64,000 bases of DNA from JAKAWQ01 sp963840545 (GTDB lineage Bacteria > Pseudomonadota > Alphaproteobacteria > Acetobacterales > Acetobacteraceae). Each line of letters starts with the position of its first letter. Position 1 is the first letter of the stretch. Both the position numbers and the translations under genes were made by a program. Below are positions 59,636 to 64,000 of this stretch, in pieces. The stretch lies in assembly GCA_963840545.1 (NCBI GenBank), contig CAWIZE010000002.1, positions 1,364,001 to 1,428,000 of the forward strand, in the 5' to 3' direction. Under the pieces are notes generated by a model that saw nothing but the letters and a program-made list of their open reading frames with translations, ran no database searches and was not told the origin of the DNA.

Positions 59636-61015
59636 TCAGGCCGCGGCGTTTCGCAATCGGGCATGGGCGAGGCTGAACTCGTGCTGATGGGGACAAGCCG
59701 AAGCCATTGCCAGTTTGATCCGGCGGACGCTGACCCGCACCAGGGCGCCTAGTTTCAGCAGCTTCAGCCGGATCGTCCCGCAGGTTGCTTCGGCGAACAG
59801 TGTATGCGCGAGGCCGATGCGGCGCAGTGCGCAGAGCAGCACATAGGCGATGGACGCGAACCAGAGGCGCAGTTGGTTGGTCCGCATGGTCGCCGCCGAA
59901 GTCCGGTCGGCGAACAGGTCGAGCTGACATTCCTTGATGCGGTTCTCCATCTCGCCGCGGGCGCAGTAGATCTTTTCGTACAGATACCGCCCGCCGACCT
60001 CGGCCGACCTGAGCGATGTGACGACAAAGCGCGGATTGGCGTCGCCTCCGGTCACCTCGGCCTTGCCGATGACGCGCCGGCTGCGGCTCCAACTGTCCAG
60101 CGTCGCGTAGGTAAAGTCCCGGAAGCACCGCGCCGGCTTGCGGGTTCGAATGCTCTCGATCGTCGCCGCGATCAGCTCGGCCTTGATCGCCTCCTCCAGG
60201 CGCTCGTTGCGCGCCAGTCCGAACAGGTAGTCGACCCGGTTCGCCTCGCACCACGCCATCAGCGGCTCGCGGGCAAAACCGGAATCGCCGCGCAGCAGAA
60301 TGCGCGTCTTCCGCCGGCGACGCCGGATTTGCGCCACGAGCCGCGCAATCTCCTCGACCGCCCCGGCCGACGCGTCGATGTTCGATCGCCGCAGTTTCGC
60401 CGCCAGAAGGTGGCGCCCGCAGAAGATGTAGAGCGGCAAATAGCAGTAGCAGTCATAGTAGCCATGAAAGAAGCGGCCTTCCTGGCTGCCGTGCAACGGA
60501 TCATCCGTGGCATCGAGGTCGAGGATGATCTGCTCAGGCGCCTTCGGGTGGGCCTCCAGGAAGAGATCGACGAACAACCGCTCCACCGCCGCCGGGTCAT
60601 GGCTGACCTTGTGATAGCGCGTCGGCTCCGGCCGGCTCAGCTCCAGCCGGTTGAGTGTCGATTTACCCGCCAGCGGCGCACAATCCGAGCGCTTGGCCGC
60701 CAGCTTGCCCACCAGCACCGCCATGACCGGGTCGTGCCGCACTTCATCGTGGTCGTTGAGGTCCTCGTAGCCCAGCGCGATGCCGAACACGCGCTGCAGA
60801 ACCATCGCGCTGACCTGGTGTTCCACCAGCGCCGCCAGCCGGCCGTCCACAAAGCAGGAGGCGAAGCGTTCGGTCAACCGGATCGCCCGATCGGTCTGTC
60901 CCAACAGCAGCGCACCCGCATCCGACGTGATCGCCCCACCATCGAAGGCCGCCACCACCCGACGCCCATCAACCGGTGCAAATTCGAACCGCACTGCGCT
61001 ACACTCTGTCGGCAT
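59636..61015 (-). mobile_element. IS1380-family transposase
   Basis: A full-length-looking 459-aa DDE transposase: AAFDGGAITSDAGALLLGQT at the N terminus, QIILDLDATDDPLHGSQEGR (first catalytic Asp), YYDCYCYLPLYIFCGRHLLA, RILLRGDSGFAREPLMAWCE (second Asp) and CARGEMENRIKECQLDLFAD (the Glu region). GAGGAG precedes ATG 61015. I could not identify matching terminal inverted repeats with confidence. It lies between the intron and the tacT fragment, so the IS probably inserted into the tac locus. Confidence 0.88.
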
Positions 61016-61475
61016 CGGGGAACTCCTCTGCTTCGCCGCAAGGCTTTGTCGCAAAAGAACTTTCGCCGAATTTAGAGCCCCGATGCACCCCTTATCGGTG
61101 AGAAATGCGGGCTAATCCGGACGCCCACCCCCTTGGGAATAGGCGTGCCGCTCACCGCACCGGAACCGCTTGCCGATGCGCACGATCTGGCGGAATTCTA
61201 CTCTGGCGTGCCTTCGCTCGACGACTGGCTGAAGCGATGCGCGCGTGGCAACCAAGCCAACGGCGCGACCCGCACGTCCGTCATTGCGGAGGGAAGCCGC
61301 ATCCTTGCCTATGACGCTGTGCCTATGAGGCTGTCGCCTCCGGCGGCATCGGTCCCGGAGGCACGCTAGACCGTATGTTCATGGCCGAGCAGGTGGCTCG
61401 TCCCTGCGGCATGCGACGAGCGAGGGTTGCGCTGGACCGGCCAGCGTAGGGCCTCACACATAGCGACAACCAGCC

Positions 61476-61771
61476 GTGGACCAGGATAGCGAAGTTTTTG
61501 TCGGTCTGGATACCTCGAAGTGCAAGATTTCCGTGGCCCTTGCCGAGTCCGGTCGCCAGGGGGAGGTGCGCTTCCTCGGTGACATCGACAGTGCGCCGGG
61601 GGTGGTTGAGCGGACGGCGAACAAGCTGGCAAAACGTTACCCGAAGCTCCGCTTTTGCTATGAAGCTGGACCGACCGGCTACGGCCGGCTACGGGTTGCA
61701 TCGGCAGATCGCCGGGGTTGGTCATGAGTGCGTTGTCGTCGCCCCATCGCTGATCCCGAAGCGACCGGGTG
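61476..61771 (+). mobile_element. IS110-family transposase, 5' fragment
   Basis: From GTG 61476: SEVFVGLDTSKCKISVALAE, GEVRFLGDIDSAPGVVERTA and LRFCYEAGPTGYG, the N-terminal DEDD-type domain of IS110 transposases. A 10-bp duplication near 61680-61697 shifts the frame, which continues LHRQIAGVGHECVVVAPSLI and PKRPGE. The fragment then ends abruptly against a different IS remnant. Confidence 0.82.
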
Positions 61772-61785
61772 AGCTGCTCCCTCTT

Positions 61786-61826
61786 CTCTCGACAATGCCG
61801 TGTCCAGAGAAATCGGGGGCAGCTCA
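61786..61826. repeat. 41-bp repeat, copy 1 (possible IS end)
   Basis: Shares 37 of 41 bases with 62844-62884, same orientation. On the minus strand it starts TGAGCTGCCCCCGATTT, which resembles the terminal repeats of IS3-type elements; that link is tentative. Confidence 0.6.
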
Positions 61827-62232
61827 CGCGATCGACGATGTTCAGCTCCACCACGGCGGTTTCCAGCAGCGTCAGCGTCCAGCGCTTGCGCCCCTTGGGC
61901 GGCGCGGAACAGGCGAGCGCGATGAGTTTGGCCTCAGCGGCACCGTCGAAAATGCGCTTTCTGGCGGAGTTGGGGGACTGCTTGCGGGTCAGCGCGGCGT
62001 CGATCCCACCCTCGACCAGTTGCTGGCGCGTGCGTGCGATGGTGTCGAGGCTGGTATCCAGCGCCTCGGCGATCTGGCCGTCGCTCCAGGCTTCCCCTGC
62101 CTCCGACGCGTCCGCCTTCAGCACTTGCCGGACAGGAGCTTTGCCCTTTTGGATCAACGCGTTGAGCCTTTCACGCTCGTCGGCACCGAGTGTGACGATG
62201 TATTTCTTTACGGTAGGTTGTTTCGCGGTCAC
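61820..62232 (-). mobile_element. IS630-family transposase, N-terminal fragment
   Basis: From ATG 62232: KKYIVTLGADERERLNALIQ, GKAPVRQVLKADASEAGE and WSDGQIAEALDTSLDTIART, then AKLIALACSAPPKGRKRWTL to IVDRVS at about 61821. This is the helix-turn-helix half of IS630/Tc1-like transposases, with a small internal deletion after GKAP. The catalytic DDE half is absent; the frame continues into unrelated DNA. Confidence 0.82.
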
Positions 62233-62701
62233 GACGCATCTCCAGGCTTCCCGGAAGCATCGATTCAGAGATCAACCGCAAAATCAACGACGCAGAGCAC
62301 TAGACCGATTATGGCGCAACATGCCGGAGCCGATCCCGATTGGTTTGCTCGCCCGCCTCGCGATAGATCGCGCCTGACCGGGAAGTGGATTGGGCCGTGC
62401 CGTGGTCAGCGACTGCGCCACACGAATCATGCACGCGGCCGACATTCTCGCCATCCGATGCATCGTCGTTCACGCGATTTCGGAGCAAGCCAAAGCCGTC
62501 CACCCGGCCCTTGGCTTCGAGCCCTCGCCGCTCGACCCCATGATGCTTATGGTCACGCCTCGGGACGAGCGGGCGATACTTGGATGGATGGCGGGATGAG
62601 CGGGAAAGGCCTCGGCAATCCGCGGCGAATTGCGCGACGCCTGCCATCTGGTGCAGCCGCGCTGGTGTTGTGGTTCTCACGCTTGCTTCCGTTCTTAGCA
62701 G

Positions 62702-62783
62702 CGTCATTCCGGCCGAAGCGAAGCGGAGAGCCGGAATCCGCGCGCCGCAGCCCTGGATGCCCGCTTTCGCAGGCGTGACGACG
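62702..62783. repeat. Dispersed palindromic repeat unit
   Basis: Begins GTCATTCCGGCCGAAGCG and ends in GCTTTCGCAGGCGTGACGAC, so the two ends can pair loosely. In translation it gives VIPAEA...PWMPAFAGVT, the well-known peptide shadow of a repeat family common between alphaproteobacterial genes. Not a gene. Confidence 0.75.
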
Positions 62784-62843
62784 GGAGGAAACGAACCGTC
62801 AGAGTCGGTACACGCGCGAGCGCCACCCCCTCGACTCCCTTGC

Positions 62844-62884
62844 CTCTCGACAATATCGTGTCCAGCGAAATCGGGGTCAGCTCA
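62844..62884. repeat. 41-bp repeat, copy 2 (possible IS end)
   Basis: Second copy of the 61786-61826 sequence with four mismatches, in direct orientation 1,058 bp further on. The pair brackets the IS630 fragment, the tacT C-terminal piece and the palindromic repeat. Confidence 0.6.
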
Positions 62885-63194
62885 GGGAAAATGCGCACCG
62901 TTGTGATGATGCGTCTGCGCGGAAGGTTTTGCCGACGTAGCGGTCTGCCGATTAAGGGCCTCCCGCTAACAAGCTGAAAAGCGCCAAATGGGGCGAGCTG
63001 TGGCTCGTCCCTTCCTATTTCTGCCAATCCGGGCGACGCCCGGGCGCGGCCCGTGCCCGCCTGGGCCCCGCCCAGCCCGCGCCCCGCCCGAGCCACCCCC
63101 CTTCCCGGCTTCGCCCAATCGTCATATTCCTGTCCTCGCACCGTAACGCGGCGAGGCTACGCCGCGAGCGGTCTCTGAACGGGAGGACCACCGT
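62885..63194. other. Non-coding interval before the ugpB-like gene
   Basis: About 310 bp. Composed of a short AT-richer stretch and then a C-rich run (63025-63110). No gene, hairpin-T terminator or clear promoter recognised; only the GGGAGG ribosome-binding site at 63181-63186 is notable. Confidence 0.5.
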
Positions 63195-64000
63195 ATGAAA
63201 CGCCGCTCTCTGCTGGCGGGCGCCGGCGCGCTCGCGCTCGCCCGGCCGGCCTTCGCCGCCGCCGCGACCCGGATCGTCCTCTGGCATTCGATGAACGGCG
63301 CGCTCGGGGACGAGCTCAACAAGCTGATCGCCCGGTTCAATGCCTCCCAGAGCACGTTCACGGTGGTCGGGATCTTCAAGGGCGGCTACGCGGACGCGCT
63401 CACCGCCGGCATCGCCGCCTGGCGCGCCGGCCAGGCGCCCCACATCCTCCAGGTCTTCGACGTCGGCACTGGCTCGATGATCGCCGCCGGCCCGGCGGTC
63501 AAGCAGCTCTGGCAGCTCGTCCAGGAGACCGGCGCGCCGATCAAGCGCGACAGCTACATCGCCTCGGTGCGCGGCTATTACAGCCTCGCCGACGGGCGGA
63601 TGGCCTCGATGCCCTTCAATTCCTCGACCGCGGTGATGTGGTACAACCAGGATGCCTTCGAGCAGGCGGGGCTCGATCCGGAAAAGCCGCCCGCGACCTG
63701 GCCGGAGCTCGTGCAGGCGGCCGAAACGCTCAAGGCCAAGAAGGTCACCGAATACGCGGTCAGCACCTCCTGGCCGACTTGGATCCATTTCGAGCAGTTC
63801 GCCGCCATCCACAATGTTCCCTACGCAACCGAGGCGGACGGCTTCAAGGGGCTGGACGTGAAGCTCCTGGTCGATTCCGGGCCCTTTGCAGCCAACCTCC
63901 AGCGCCTGCTCGACATGGCGAAGGCGGGCACTTTCAAATACGCGGGGCGCGACAACCTCCCCGACCCGGTCTTCTATTCCGGCCAGGCGGCGATTGCCTT
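63195..64000 (+). CDS. ugpB: sn-glycerol-3-phosphate ABC substrate-binding protein, 5' part
   Basis: The gene runs off the right edge after 268 codons. A twin-arginine-like signal MKRRSLLAGAGALALARPAF precedes TRIVLWHSMNGALGDELNKL. Typical UgpB blocks follow: GIFKGGYADALTAGIAAWRA, QAPHILQVFDVGTGSMIAA, RGYYSLADGRMASMPFNSST and WYNQDAFEQAGLDPEKPPAT. The solute is expected to be glycerol-3-phosphate or glycerophosphodiesters. GGGAGG 9 bases upstream supports the start. The ugpAEC partners would lie beyond the window. Confidence 0.92.
   Translation, partial: MKRRSLLAGAGALALARPAFAAAATRIVLWHSMNGALGDELNKLIARFNASQSTFTVVGIFKGGYADALTAGIAAWRAGQAPHILQVFDVGTGSMIAAGPAVKQLWQLVQETGAPIKRDSYIASVRGYYSLADGRMASMPFNSSTAVMWYNQDAFEQAGLDPEKPPATWPELVQAAETLKAKKVTEYAVSTSWPTWIHFEQFAAIHNVPYATEADGFKGLDVKLLVDSGPFAANLQRLLDMAKAGTFKYAGRDNLPDPVFYSGQAAIA

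Larger units (their letters stand above)
61133..62599 (+). pseudogene. tacT: TacT-type GNAT toxin, interrupted and decayed
   Basis: N-terminal piece (61133 to about 61380): VPLTAPEPLADAHDLAEFYS, GVPSLDDWLKRCARGNQANG, then EGSRILAYDAV. A 14-bp duplication there shifts the frame before AYEAVASGGIGPGGTLDR. C-terminal piece (about 62295-62599): NMPEPIPIGLLARLAIDRA, an in-frame TGA where a Trp is expected, then GLGRAVVSDCATRIMHAADI and ALGFEPSPLDPMMLMV. Both are canonical DUF1778-partner acetyltransferase segments. About 900 bp of IS110 and IS630 remnants separate them. Confidence 0.82.

Noticed and set aside
62580..62906. Open frame reading VIPAEAKRRAG ... PWMPAFAGVT as a protein
   Set aside because: This peptide is the translation of a common dispersed palindromic repeat, not a gene.
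1..64000. tRNA or rRNA genes
   Set aside because: I looked through the intergenic stretches and recognised no cloverleaf with a GTTCRA-type T arm and no rRNA-like sequence; a dedicated covariance-model scan could still find one.

Overview
The window is GC-rich double-stranded bacterial DNA with dense, mostly operonic genes, many GTG starts and 4-base ATGA/GTGA gene overlaps. Gene content (form I aerobic CO dehydrogenase, twin-arginine-type signal peptides, several ABC importers, cobalamin-dependent MetH, TacA/TacT and BrnT toxin-antitoxin genes, GC-rich intergenic hairpin repeats) points to an alphaproteobacterium, most likely Rhodospirillales/Acetobacteraceae. That placement is inference; no rRNA or marker gene is present. 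I saw no tRNA, rRNA or CRISPR array.

Layout. 1-6909 (minus): LacI-type regulator, small membrane protein, NMT1/THI5-type ABC importer, FAD oxidoreductase, M19 dipeptidase and the start of an amidohydrolase, which reads as an uptake-and-catabolism operon of unknown substrate. 7106-8640: tag glycosylase and a membrane protein. 9036-12044 (minus): LVIVD beta-propeller protein, CxxC miniprotein and exported multicopper oxidase. 12158-17545: a patchwork of a Nudix protein, broken GNAT and formamidase genes, an ACT-like protein, an NDH-2-like oxidoreductase flanked by 43-bp palindromic repeats, a BrnT/XRE toxin-antitoxin operon with a visible promoter-operator, and an FmdB gene whose 3' end is duplicated nearby. 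17716-25696 (minus): coxC-M-S-L-D-E-F encoding a form I CO dehydrogenase (AYRCSFR active-site loop) with its maturation genes, preceded on the same strand by a methyltransferase and an MFS transporter that diverges from a LysR regulator.

29514-43543: cfa, then a plus-strand run with a carboxymuconolactone decarboxylase-like protein, a complete peptide-type ABC importer and a complete branched-chain-amino-acid-type ABC importer, then ddl and a threonine/serine dehydratase-like gene. 43585-48356: an ArsR pseudogene, hairpin repeats, metH, and an ArsR-methyltransferase fusion regulator with a palindromic site just before its start. 48498-57175: dienelactone hydrolase, a sulfotransferase-like protein divergent from a PhyH-type dioxygenase, a Bug/TctC-like protein, apt, a class III aminotransferase, and a secreted BBE-type FAD oxidase.

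57264-62884 is a mobile-element graveyard. A tacA-tacT (DUF1778/GNAT) toxin-antitoxin operon appears split by a degenerate group II intron and an IS1380-family element, and tacT itself is interrupted by IS110 and IS630 remnants. The window ends inside a ugpB-like solute-binding protein gene (63195 onward).
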